A DNA stretch of 8,634 nucleotides, taken from contig JALRKU010000261.1 in assembly GCA_023254755.1 (NCBI GenBank), positions 1 through 8,634 on the forward strand, in the 5' to 3' direction. The position numbers were made by a program, and so were the translations under genes. Every line of letters starts with the position of its first letter. The first letter of the stretch is position 1. Under the pieces are notes generated by a model. The model was not told where the DNA came from. It did not search any database and worked only from the letters and a program-made list of their open reading frames with translations. The DNA is from Aeromicrobium sp. Its GTDB lineage: Bacteria > Actinomycetota > Actinomycetes > Propionibacteriales > Nocardioidaceae. Shown in pieces: positions 1-6,175 of this stretch.

Positions 1-88
1 CCGAAATACTCGGACCAACACCCCAGTCACCTCCACTCCCCCAGCCGCCGCCAATGCCAATACCGACGCCGACACCCGTCCTTTTTGC
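1..88. other. C-rich segment that does not match the adjoining cobM gene
   Basis: The first 88 or so bases are strongly strand-asymmetric (about half C and few G on the plus strand) and lower in GC than the rest. In the cobM frame they stay open but encode a low-complexity run rich in Asn, Thr, Pro and Ala. At this place CobM proteins should carry the conserved Gly-Asp-Pro segment ending about ten residues before the recognisable homology. Neither the other two plus frames nor the reverse strand gave a recognisable protein. It may be a contig-end artefact, a chimeric join or a real rearrangement; the sequence alone cannot decide. Confidence 0.6.
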
Positions 89-559
89 CGGCTCGACGCC
101 GCGCAGGTGCCGTGGGACGTCACGCCGGGCGTGCCCGCCTACGCGGCCGCCGCGGCGCTGCTCGGCACCGAGCTGACCGTGCCCGAGGTCGCTCAGTCCG
201 TCGTGCTCACGCGCACGCAGGCCCGGTCGACCGCGATGCCGAGCGGTGAGCGACTCGCGGCCTTCGCGGCCACCGGCGCGACCCTGGTGCTGCACCTCGC
301 GATCACCCGCACGCGCGAGCTCGCCGCCGAGCTCGCCGAGCACTACGGCGCCGACTGCCCCGCCGCCGCGGTGTTCCGGGCCTCGCAGCCCGACCAGCTG
401 GTGCTGCGAGGAACGCTCGCCGACCTCGCGGACCAGGTCGAGTCGGCCGGGCTGAGGCAGGCGGCGGTGATCCTCGTCGGACCCGCACTCGCCCGGCGTG
501 GCGACGTCGAGTCGTTCCTGTACTCCGCCCACCGCGACCGCTCGTCGAAGCGGCGCTGA
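89..559 (+). CDS. cobM: Precorrin-4 C11-methyltransferase CobM, C-terminal part only
   Basis: CobM transfers a methyl group from S-adenosylmethionine to C11 of precorrin-4, giving precorrin-5, in the cytoplasmic aerobic B12 pathway. The visible part begins RLDAAQVPWDVTPGVPAYAA, the characteristic middle segment of CobM, and continues through QSVVLTRTQARSTAMPSGE and a run ending in ILVGPALA, the usual C-terminal half of the tetrapyrrole methylase fold. About 157 residues are recognisable against roughly 250 for the family, so the N-terminal SAM-binding half is absent. The frame stays open to base 2, but residues encoded before base 89 do not look like CobM. A GTG at 107 would only be an internal Val codon. 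The stop is TGA at 557-559, one base before the next gene, suggesting co-transcription. Family assignment is secure; whether the gene is intact in the organism is unknown. Confidence 0.9.
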   Translation, partial: RLDAAQVPWDVTPGVPAYAAAAALLGTELTVPEVAQSVVLTRTQARSTAMPSGERLAAFAATGATLVLHLAITRTRELAAELAEHYGADCPAAAVFRASQPDQLVLRGTLADLADQVESAGLRQAAVILVGPALARRGDVESFLYSAHRDRSSKRR

Positions 560-560
560 C

Positions 561-1156
561 GTGGCGCCGCTGCGCCTCTCGTTCTCGCGCGACGTCCGGG
601 CGGCGCGGCTGATCAGTGCGGCCTGCCTCGCGGTGGGCGTCGCCGCGCTGGTGTGGGTGCTGGCCGGCGATCCCTCGGCCGACGGCAACGGGACCGCGGG
701 GGTCGTGGCCGCGTGGTGCGCCGCGGGCTTCTTCGGACTCTTCGGCGCGTTCGGACTGCTGTCGCTGCGTCGGTCGAGCCACGCGTCGCTGACGATCGAC
801 TCGACCGGGATCACGACCACCACCGGCCGGGGCACGATCGTCCTGTCGTGGCCCGAGCTGTCCGCCGTGGACCTGTGGGTCGACGTGCGCCGCGCGCCGC
901 CGCCGCACCTGGTCGAGCCGAAGGGCTGCGCACCACGATCCGCATCGCGGTCCGGCTCGCTCCGCTGAACCCGGGCTTCGCCGGACGGGCCGACGTGCGG
1001 CTCCTGCGACCCTGCTTGCGCGCGCCGTTCGAGCGGGAGATCGGACTGCCCCCGCCGGTGCTGTCCGACGGCGAGAAGCTCGACGTGGTCGACCAGGTCG
1101 ACGCGGCGCTGTCGGCCTTCGGCCGGTCGGTCTACCGGGGCGTCACGCGTCCCTGA
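561..1156 (+). pseudogene. Small two-helix membrane protein with an apparent frameshift
   Basis: No specific family is recognised. Read from GTG at 561, the protein has a short basic N-terminus, a hydrophobic segment at about residues 17-35, a second at about 46-68, then a beta-rich soluble part (SLTIDSTGITTTTGRGTIVL, followed by a WPELSAVDLWVD stretch) resembling the PH-like domains of small actinobacterial membrane proteins. That resemblance is an inference. In this frame the protein ends at base 968 with a low-complexity tail, but sensible coding continues in the frame one base earlier from about 925, starting GLRTTIRIAVRLAPLNPGFA and running to TGA at 1154-1156. Restoring one G in the GGG run at 923-925 gives a continuous protein of about 198 residues. 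This is either a disabled gene or a one-base sequencing error. The start lies one base after cobM, and the stop is 18 bases from the convergent tetR stop. Confidence 0.65.
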
Positions 1157-1174
1157 CGCGAGGAACCCGAGCGG

Positions 1175-1729
1175 TCAGGACAGGACCGCGCGCCCGGCGG
1201 CGACCAGGTCGTCGTGGACGGCCTGCGGGTCGCGGCCCACGTAGCCCGCGACCATCGCGCCGTCACGGAGCATCATGAGCCGCTCGGCGCGCAGCGCAGG
1301 GTCGCTGAGCCCGAGGGCGCGGACGGCGTCGGTCGCCCGGGCGACGAGCCAGGCGCGGTGCTCCGCGACGACGGCACGGCCCGGATGGTCGGGGTCGGAC
1401 AGCTCGGCGGCGGCGTTGATGAAGGGGCAGCCGCGGAAGCCCGGCGCGCACGTGACGGCCGAGATGCCCTGCGCGTAGCCCCGCAGCACGGCGGCGGGAT
1501 CGGCCGGGTCGATGGTCGCCGTCACCTGGTCGCGCTCGCGCTCGGCGGCGTGCTCCAGGTAGGCCACGACCAGGGCGTCCTTGGTGGGGAAGTGGCGGTA
1601 GAACGTCACCTTCGACACCCCGGCCTCGGCGATGAGCTTGTCGGCGCTCGCGGCACGGATGCCGTCGGCGTAGTACTGGTGCGCGGCGGCGTCGAGGATG
1701 CGCTCGCGGGCGCCGGTGGTGGTGGGCAC
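1175..1729 (-). CDS. TetR-family transcriptional repressor, divergent from ohr
   Basis: A 184-residue DNA-binding regulator of usual TetR length. Residues about 8-57 form the N-terminal helix-turn-helix domain: ILDAAAHQYYADGIRAAS leads into IAEAGVSKVTFYRHFPTK, the typical recognition-helix region with the Tyr-Arg-His-Phe signature. The C-terminal ligand/dimer domain contains CAPGFRGCPF at about residues 94-103, with Cys94 and Cys101 close together. Such a Gly-Cys-Pro-Phe segment occurs in one branch of TetR regulators. The start is a GTG at 1729 preceded by AGGAG with a 7-base spacer. It is divergent from ohr with a 118-base gap holding a large palindrome, so it probably represses itself and ohr. 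The inducer is unknown; an oxidant acting through the two cysteines is a speculation suggested by the neighbour. Confidence 0.9.
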   Translation of the reverse strand: MPTTTGARERILDAAAHQYYADGIRAASADKLIAEAGVSKVTFYRHFPTKDALVVAYLEHAAERERDQVTATIDPADPAAVLRGYAQGISAVTCAPGFRGCPFINAAAELSDPDHPGRAVVAEHRAWLVARATDAVRALGLSDPALRAERLMMLRDGAMVAGYVGRDPQAVHDDLVAAGRAVLS

Positions 1730-1785
1730 GAGCAGGCTCCTCTCGTCGTCGGGCCGGGTGTTGTGCTGCCGAGTATGACGCGCTA

Positions 1786-1815
1786 CGTTGTAGACGTACT
1801 AGTTAGTCTACATCG
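1786..1815. promoter_or_regulatory. Palindromic candidate operator between tetR and ohr
   Basis: The 30-bp stretch centred between 1800 and 1801 is an imperfect palindrome in which 12 of 15 base pairs match. Its core arms are TGTAGAC (1789-1795) and GTCTACA (1806-1812), around a central ACTAGT (1798-1803) that shares the same axis. Length, symmetry and position in a divergent gap fit a TetR operator. It lies about 36 bases before the ohr start and 56 bases before the tetR start, so a bound dimer could block both promoters. The AT-richer composition here suggests that promoter elements overlap it, but no clear -35/-10 pair could be assigned. Confidence 0.65.
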
Positions 1816-1833
1816 AGATAGTCTGCATCGAGT
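1804..1833 (+). repeat. 15-bp tandem direct repeat upstream of ohr
   Basis: TAGTCTACATCGAGA (1804-1818) is followed immediately by TAGTCTGCATCGAGT (1819-1833), a head-to-tail repeat with 13 of 15 bases identical. The first copy contains the right arm of the operator-like palindrome, so the second supplies an extra half-site. It could bind a second repressor subunit pair, or be a simple duplication between promoter and start codon. The ohr ribosome binding site (GAGGA at 1839-1843) lies just downstream. Confidence 0.6.
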
Positions 1834-1847
1834 CGAGCGAGGACACC

Positions 1848-2276
1848 ATGCCCGAGAAGGTCCTGTACACCGCATCCGTCATCTCCACCGGAGACGGCCG
1901 CAACGGCCACGTCCGCAGCAGCGACGGACTCGTCGACACCGACGTGCGCATGCCCGAGGGACTGGGTGGGCCGGGTGGCGCCACCAACCCCGAGCAGCTC
2001 TTCGCCGCCGGCTACGCCGCCTGCTTCCACTCCGCGCTCAAGGCCACCGCCAAGCAGCACGGCGTCGACCTGACCGACTCCGCCGTCACGGCCGAGGTCG
2101 GCATCGGCCCCAACGGGCAGGGCGGCTTCGAGCTGGTCGCGACGCTCAACGTCGAGATCAGCGGCGCCACCCCCGAGGAGGCCCAGAAGGCCGTCGACCT
2201 GGCCCACCAGGTCTGCCCCTACTCCAACGCCACCCGCGGCAACCTCGACGTCACGATCAACGTCGAGACCGCCTGA
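1848..2276 (+). CDS. ohr: Organic hydroperoxide resistance protein, Ohr/OsmC family
   Basis: Ohr is a thiol peroxidase that reduces organic and fatty-acid hydroperoxides, using a reactive cysteine that forms a disulfide with a second cysteine and is reduced again by dihydrolipoyl groups. The 142-residue length is normal. The hallmark residues are all present: Arg18, Glu49 in the TNPEQLFAAGYAACF segment, the peroxidatic Cys59 in that segment, and the resolving Cys123 in the HQVCPYSNATRGN motif. The two-cysteine layout and TNPEQLFAAGYA motif favour Ohr over OsmC or YhfA relatives. It starts at ATG 1848 after GAGGA at 1839-1843. It is divergent from a TetR regulator, whereas characterised ohr genes are usually controlled by OhrR of the MarR family. 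A strong stem-loop follows the stop codon. No role in B12 synthesis is apparent. Confidence 0.93.
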   Translation: MPEKVLYTASVISTGDGRNGHVRSSDGLVDTDVRMPEGLGGPGGATNPEQLFAAGYAACFHSALKATAKQHGVDLTDSAVTAEVGIGPNGQGGFELVATLNVEISGATPEEAQKAVDLAHQVCPYSNATRGNLDVTINVETA

Positions 2277-2287
2277 CGCCGGCCGCG

Positions 2288-2340
2288 TCTCCGCGATCCG
2301 TGACGACGCCCGCGTCGGGCTACCTCACGAATCGCGGGGA
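2288..2340. terminator. Long stem-loop between convergent ohr and cobIJ, likely bidirectional terminator
   Basis: CCGCGATCCGTGA (2291-2303) pairs with TCACGAATCGCGG (2325-2337) at 12 of 13 positions. Three more pairs (one G-U) extend the stem to 2288 and 2340. The 21-base loop holds a second small hairpin, GCCCG-CGT-CGGGC at 2308-2320. The left arm begins 12 bases after the ohr stop, while the right arm lies in the last codons of cobIJ. No U-tract follows on either strand, which is common for terminators of high-GC actinobacteria. Function is inferred from position and stability. Confidence 0.65.
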
Positions 2341-3819
2341 CCAGACCTGGCCCGTCGGCGTGGTGCGGGTGCTCTCGCTGCCGATGATCAGCAGGCACTT
2401 CATGTCGATCGAGTCGGGATCGAGGTCCGCGAGCGTCGTGACGGTGAGCGACTCCTCGGCGCGGCCCACGTCGCGGCCCACGACCACGACGGTGTCGGGT
2501 GACCTCTCCTCCAGCAGGATGCGTCGCAGGTCCGCCACCTGCGTGGTGCGCGACCGCGACCGGGGGTTGTAGACCGCGAGGACCAGGTCGGCCTGGGCGA
2601 TCGCGCGGACGCGCCGCTCGACGACCTCCCACGGCTTGAGCCGGTCGGACAGGCTCAGCACCGCGAAGTCGGCGCCGACCGGTGCGCCGGCCCGGGCGGC
2701 GACGGCCTGCACCGCCGACACCCCGGGAAGCACCCGCACCGCGACGTCGTCGAAGCCGCCGGACTCGGCGGCCTCGAACACCGCCGACGCCATGCCGAAC
2801 ACGCCGGCGTCGCCGCCCGAGACGACCGCCACCCGCTCGCCGGAGCGCGCCAGCTCGAGGGCGAACGTCGCACGGTCGACCTCGACCGTGTTGCCGGACG
2901 CGTGGCGCTGCAGTCCCGCGCGCTGCGGGACCCGGTCGACGTACGGCGCGTAGCCGACGACGTGGTCGACCGACGCCAGCGCCTCGGAAGCCTCGGGGGT
3001 CAGCCAGCGATCGGGACCGGGTCCCAGGCCGACCACGAGCAGCTCGCGGTCCGTCGGGTTCGGCGCGACCTGCTCGACGGGCTCGGGCACCGCACGGGTT
3101 CGCGGGTCGTCACCCGGCACCACGACGAGGGAGAAGTAGGGGACCGACGACGCGTCGACCTCGGCGACGGGCAGCCATCGCTGCTCGGCCATCGAGGCCC
3201 GCTCGACGTAGAGCGCGCGGTCCAGCTTCCCGGCCTGGCGCAGCGCCTCGACGACGCCGGGGAACGTGCGCCCCAGCTTCATGACGATCGCGGCGTCGGT
3301 GTCGGCCAGGCGGCGGGCCAGCTCGGGCACCGGCAGCGTGCCGGGCAGCACCGTGAGCACGCCGGTCTGCTTGACCAGCGGCACCGCGGCGGCCGCCGTC
3401 GCCGCCGCGAACGCCGGGACGCCTGGCACGACCTCGGTCTCGAACCGCTCCGACAGCAGCTCGTGCACGTACATGTACGAGCCGTAGAACAGCGGGTCGC
3501 CCTCGGCCAGCACGACCACGTCGCGCCCCGCCTCCAGGTGCGCGCCCAGACGCTCGGTGCACTCGGCGTAGAAGTCGGCCATCGCGCCGGCGTAGCCGCC
3601 CGGGTGATCCGTCGTGCCGGTCGTCACCGGGTACTGCAGGACCTCCTCGACGACGCCCTCGGGGAACAGGTGCGCCGCGATCCGCCGCGCGTTCGAGCTC
3701 TTGCCGACGCCCTGGTGGTACGCGATCACGTCGGCCGCGTCGATCAGTCGCGCCGCCTTCAGCGTGATGAGCTCCGGATCGCCCGGCCCCACCCCGACCC
3801 CGTGCAGCCGCCCGCTCAC
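2320..3819 (-). CDS. cobIJ: Fused CobI-CobJ: precorrin-2 C20- and precorrin-3B C17-methyltransferase
   Basis: A bifunctional cytoplasmic enzyme of about 499 residues made of two tetrapyrrole-methylase domains, as in the fused mycobacterial protein. The CobI half (about residues 1-240) makes precorrin-3A by methylating C20 of precorrin-2. It has the N-terminal GVGVGPGDPELITLKAARL motif near residues 7-25 and EGDPLFYGSYMY near 106-117. The CobJ half (about 260-499) methylates C17 of precorrin-3B with ring contraction to precorrin-4. It shows VVGLGPGPDRWLTPEA near 262-277, SGGDAGVFGMA near 334-344 and YNPRSRSRTTQV near 417-428. GTG at 3819 is chosen because CobI homology begins five residues later and GGGGTGAG lies just upstream; the in-frame ATG at 3894 adds 25 residues unlike CobI. 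It follows cobH after a 118-base structured gap. The last codons form one arm of the terminator stem. Confidence 0.93.
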   Translation of the reverse strand: MSGRLHGVGVGPGDPELITLKAARLIDAADVIAYHQGVGKSSNARRIAAHLFPEGVVEEVLQYPVTTGTTDHPGGYAGAMADFYAECTERLGAHLEAGRDVVVLAEGDPLFYGSYMYVHELLSERFETEVVPGVPAFAAATAAAAVPLVKQTGVLTVLPGTLPVPELARRLADTDAAIVMKLGRTFPGVVEALRQAGKLDRALYVERASMAEQRWLPVAEVDASSVPYFSLVVVPGDDPRTRAVPEPVEQVAPNPTDRELLVVGLGPGPDRWLTPEASEALASVDHVVGYAPYVDRVPQRAGLQRHASGNTVEVDRATFALELARSGERVAVVSGGDAGVFGMASAVFEAAESGGFDDVAVRVLPGVSAVQAVAARAGAPVGADFAVLSLSDRLKPWEVVERRVRAIAQADLVLAVYNPRSRSRTTQVADLRRILLEERSPDTVVVVGRDVGRAEESLTVTTLADLDPDSIDMKCLLIIGSESTRTTPTGQVWSPRFVR

Positions 3820-3937
3820 GCGCTCACCCCAGGCCCGAGAATTGCGCGCTGAGGCACCGAATCGATCGGCGACACGGTGCAGGGGTGCGCACATCGTGCG
3901 CGACGGTGACCGCGGGCCCGCTGGCCGTTCGCTGCGC
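3820..3937 (-). other. Structured 118-base gap between cobH and cobIJ
   Basis: This gap is much longer than the 1- and 11-base junctions upstream in the same gene run. It contains two potential hairpins: GCGCAC-ATC-GTGCGC at 3887-3901, and GCACCG (3854-3859) with CGGTGC (3875-3880) around a loop containing CGATCG. No cobalamin riboswitch core motif is present on either strand. It could be a cobIJ 5' leader, an mRNA processing or attenuation site, or neutral spacer. No promoter could be assigned. Confidence 0.4.
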
Positions 3938-4594
3938 TCACTCTCGCTCCTGGGCCAGGGCGTTGAGGGCGGAGGCGGCCATGGCGGAGCCGCCGCGGCG
4001 GCCGCGGACCGTCACGAACGGGACGTCGATGCCGTGGTCGGCCGCGAACGAGGCGAGGGCGTCCTTGGACTCCGCAGCGCCGATGAAGCCCACCGGCACG
4101 CCGACGATCGCGGCGGGGCGCGGCGCGCCGGCGACCAGCATCTCCAGCAGGTGGAACAGGGCCGTGGGGGCGTTGCCGATCGCGACGACCGAGCCCTCGA
4201 GCCGGTCCTCCAGCAGCGACATCGCCGCAGCCGACCGCGTCGTGCCCATCTCCCGTGCCAGCGCCGGGACGCGCTCGTCGCGCAGCAGGCACACGACGTC
4301 GTTGTCCTTGGGCAGACGTGCTCGGGTGACGCCCGAGGCGACCATGTTCGCGTCGGTCAGGATTGGGGCGCCCGCCTCCAGCGCGCCCCGCGCCGCCGCG
4401 ACCAGACCCGGGTGGATCACCAGGTCGCGGGTCAGGTCGGTCTGGCCCGTGCCGTGGATCATGCGCACCGCGACCTTCTCGGCGTCGGCCGGGATCGCCG
4501 ACAGGTCGGACTCGGCACGGATCGTCGAGAACGAGTCGACGTAGATCGCGGGCCCGTCGTCGACGTAGTCGTACAGCTTCGGCGGTCGCTCCAA
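3938..4594 (-). CDS. cobH: Precorrin-8X methylmutase CobH
   Basis: CobH moves a methyl group from C11 to C12 of precorrin-8X, giving hydrogenobyrinic acid. The 218-residue length is normal. The N-terminal region has the family pattern AIYVDSFSTIRAESDL, then VRMIHGTGQTDL, whose His47 corresponds to the catalytic histidine of the family. Further typical segments are GAPILTDANMVASGVTRARL (about 75-94), AIGNAPTALFHLLE (about 138-151) and VGVPVGFIGAAESKDAL (about 164-180). The start is taken as TTG at 4594, one base after the cobG stop, because GGAGAG lies six bases before it and the homology begins soon after. The arrangement suggests translational coupling to cobG. The coding end carries a GTTCGCTGCGCTCACTC-type motif (plus strand, 3927-3943) across its stop codon. 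Confidence 0.93.
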   Translation of the reverse strand: MERPPKLYDYVDDGPAIYVDSFSTIRAESDLSAIPADAEKVAVRMIHGTGQTDLTRDLVIHPGLVAAARGALEAGAPILTDANMVASGVTRARLPKDNDVVCLLRDERVPALAREMGTTRSAAAMSLLEDRLEGSVVAIGNAPTALFHLLEMLVAGAPRPAAIVGVPVGFIGAAESKDALASFAADHGIDVPFVTVRGRRGGSAMAASALNALAQERE

Positions 4595-4595
4595 C

Positions 4596-5492
4596 TCAGC
4601 TCTCCAGATCGGGCAGCAGCAGGCTGCGCCACGGCGTCACGACGACCTCAGCGGCCGCGCGGTCCAGGATCGGCTCCGCGCGCTCGCGCGTGAGCACGCC
4701 GTCCTCGACGGCCACATGGTCGCAGGTGCGGCCGTCGTCCTGGACCAGCGGGCCGTGGTGCGGAGGCTCCGACGCGACCTGGGTCAGCGGGTCACGGCCG
4801 TGCGGTCCGTCGAGCAGCTCGACGCCTCGCCCGGCCAGCTCGTCGACGTGCCACGCCGCGTGGTCACCCTGTCCGCGGACCGCCAGGAAGCGTCGGGCCA
4901 GCGCGAGCAGAGTAGGCGCCGCGTGGTTGAGCGGCACGACCTCGCCCCACCGCTCGGACCCGACGCGCACCTGGGCCTCGGTCGCCGACAGCGCCACGAC
5001 ACCCAGGTCGACGTCGCGGTCGACCAGGTCGCCCCGCCCGTCGTCGAGGACGAACAGGAAGCGCCCCGCCAGGCCCGCGAAGACGGGGTCGGCGCAAAGT
5101 CGCTCGTCGAGGTCGTGCACGACGTGCCGCAGATCGGCGCGGCCGCCGACCCGGCCCGTGAGCGGCGACGCCATGAGGTTGCGCACCAGCTCGTGCGTGG
5201 GGCTCGGCAGCAGGCCGAGCTCGGTGACGGCGTCGACGAGTCCCTGCGGCACGCAGGGCCGGCCGCCGTCTGCCGCGTCGTGCGCGATGCCCCGCAGCTG
5301 CAGGTTGGTGCGCTTGGTCAGCAGCACCGTGCCGTCGCCCCACTCCTCGGCCACGTCGAGCAGACCGCGGAGCGCGGCGGTCGGGATCGACCCCCCGGCG
5401 AGGCGCAGCCGCACGATCGCGCCGTCGTCGGCGATCCAGGGGCGCAGGACCCCCGGGCAGCGGTCGGCGGACGTTCGGCTCACGTCCTGCAT
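4596..5492 (-). CDS. cobG: CobG-like precorrin-3B synthase, short at the C-terminus
   Basis: CobG oxidises precorrin-3A to precorrin-3B with molecular oxygen, the step that prepares ring contraction, and is built like a sulfite/nitrite reductase with a [4Fe-4S] centre. Features seen: RCPGVLRPWIADDGAIVRLR at residues 11-30; RTNLQLRG at 61-68, matching the Arg-x-x-x-Gln-x-Arg-Gly motif of the ferredoxin-like half-domain; LLPSPTHELVRNLMASPLTG at 94-113; and GRFLFVLDDGRGD at 143-155. The protein ends VTPWRSLLLPDLES at residue 298. In CobG relatives this Thr-Pro-Trp-Arg segment is normally followed by roughly 70-90 more residues with paired cysteines that hold the cluster; these are absent. Only four scattered cysteines remain (12, 80, 133, 257). 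ATG 5492 is chosen because homology begins there, 11 bases after the hydrolase stop. It could be a catalytically altered or defective CobG. Confidence 0.85.
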   Translation of the reverse strand: MQDVSRTSADRCPGVLRPWIADDGAIVRLRLAGGSIPTAALRGLLDVAEEWGDGTVLLTKRTNLQLRGIAHDAADGGRPCVPQGLVDAVTELGLLPSPTHELVRNLMASPLTGRVGGRADLRHVVHDLDERLCADPVFAGLAGRFLFVLDDGRGDLVDRDVDLGVVALSATEAQVRVGSERWGEVVPLNHAAPTLLALARRFLAVRGQGDHAAWHVDELAGRGVELLDGPHGRDPLTQVASEPPHHGPLVQDDGRTCDHVAVEDGVLTRERAEPILDRAAAEVVVTPWRSLLLPDLES

Positions 5493-5503
5493 GGTCCCAC
5501 GGC

Positions 5504-6085
5504 TCAGCCGACGACGACCTCGGCGATCGTCGCGGCGTGGTCCGACACGATCGAGAAGTGGTCGGCGTCGAGCTCGTGCAGCGTCGTCGGCCACCCCGCG
5601 TCGTTCCACTGCCGGTGCGTCGCGTGGACCTCGTCGATCGGCGTCAGGTCGTCGCGCAGGCCGGTGACGAACGCGACGGTCGTGTCGCGCTCGACCCGCG
5701 CCGGTGCCGGCCCGAGGGCCCGGCCGCTGATCGGGTCGGTGCGCGGGAACGGCGCGGCCGCGACGCACACGACCCGACCGAAGCCGATGCCGAGTCGCCG
5801 CTGGTTGACGCACAGGCTCGCGGCGGCGATGCCGCCGAGCGACCAGCCGACGAGAGTGAGGGCGTCGGGCTCGTCGCTGGTCTCCCGTGCCTCGCGGAGC
5901 GAGGTCAGCAGCGCCGCTCTGCCTCCGTCGTCGGCCGTCGCGTCCCAGTCCGGGACCACCGCCCGACGTCCTCGGAACGCGACCTCCTCGGCCAGGGGCA
6001 GCAGCGCGGTGCTCTCGCGGGGGCCACGACCGTGCCAGAGCAGCACGGTCGGTCCCGTGCCGAGCTGGTGGGTCGATGAGGTCAT
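5504..6085 (-). CDS. Alpha/beta hydrolase of unknown substrate in the cob operon
   Basis: A small 193-residue alpha/beta-hydrolase-fold protein. VLLWHGRGP near residues 14-22 is the strand with the oxyanion-hole loop. VGWSLGG at 79-85 is the nucleophile elbow with Ser82. Asp145 or Asp146 in TGLRDDLTPID is the likely acid, and His176 in DADHFSI the likely catalytic base, so the triad looks complete. No signal peptide or membrane segment is seen, so it is probably cytoplasmic. The substrate cannot be deduced. Its stop lies 11 bases before the cobG start, which suggests co-transcription with the B12 genes, although no hydrolase of this kind is a known aerobic-pathway step. ATG 6085 has no strong Shine-Dalgarno sequence. 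Confidence 0.82.
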   Translation of the reverse strand: MTSSTHQLGTGPTVLLWHGRGPRESTALLPLAEEVAFRGRRAVVPDWDATADDGGRAALLTSLREARETSDEPDALTLVGWSLGGIAAASLCVNQRRLGIGFGRVVCVAAAPFPRTDPISGRALGPAPARVERDTTVAFVTGLRDDLTPIDEVHATHRQWNDAGWPTTLHELDADHFSIVSDHAATIAEVVVG

Positions 6086-6175
6086 GACGTCAGTCTGGCC
6101 GTCGCGCCGGGGCGCCGCCGAGCGGCCTGCGTCAGCACGCGGCAGCGCTCGACGGTCGCCGGGGTCCGGGCCGCG

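Noticed and set aside
915..930. Programmed ribosomal frameshifting in the membrane-protein gene
   Set aside because: No slippery heptamer or convincing downstream structure is visible at the frame change. A one-base loss in a G run is simpler.
1214..2572. A long plus-strand open frame across tetR, the operator region and ohr
   Set aside because: It runs antisense to tetR and out of frame with ohr, and its product is compositionally biased. Both real genes have clear family motifs.
3820..3894. An upstream ATG (3894) extending CobIJ by 25 residues
   Set aside because: The extra residues do not resemble the start of CobI, and GTG 3819 has a Shine-Dalgarno-like GGGGTGAG just upstream.
3820..3937. 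A second cobalamin riboswitch before cobIJ
   Set aside because: The conserved GCCACTG and CCGGTG core elements are absent on the minus strand of this gap.
5493..5813. N-terminal extension of CobG by about 107 residues
   Set aside because: The extension is Arg-rich shadow sequence over the hydrolase gene. CobG homology begins at the ATG at 5492.
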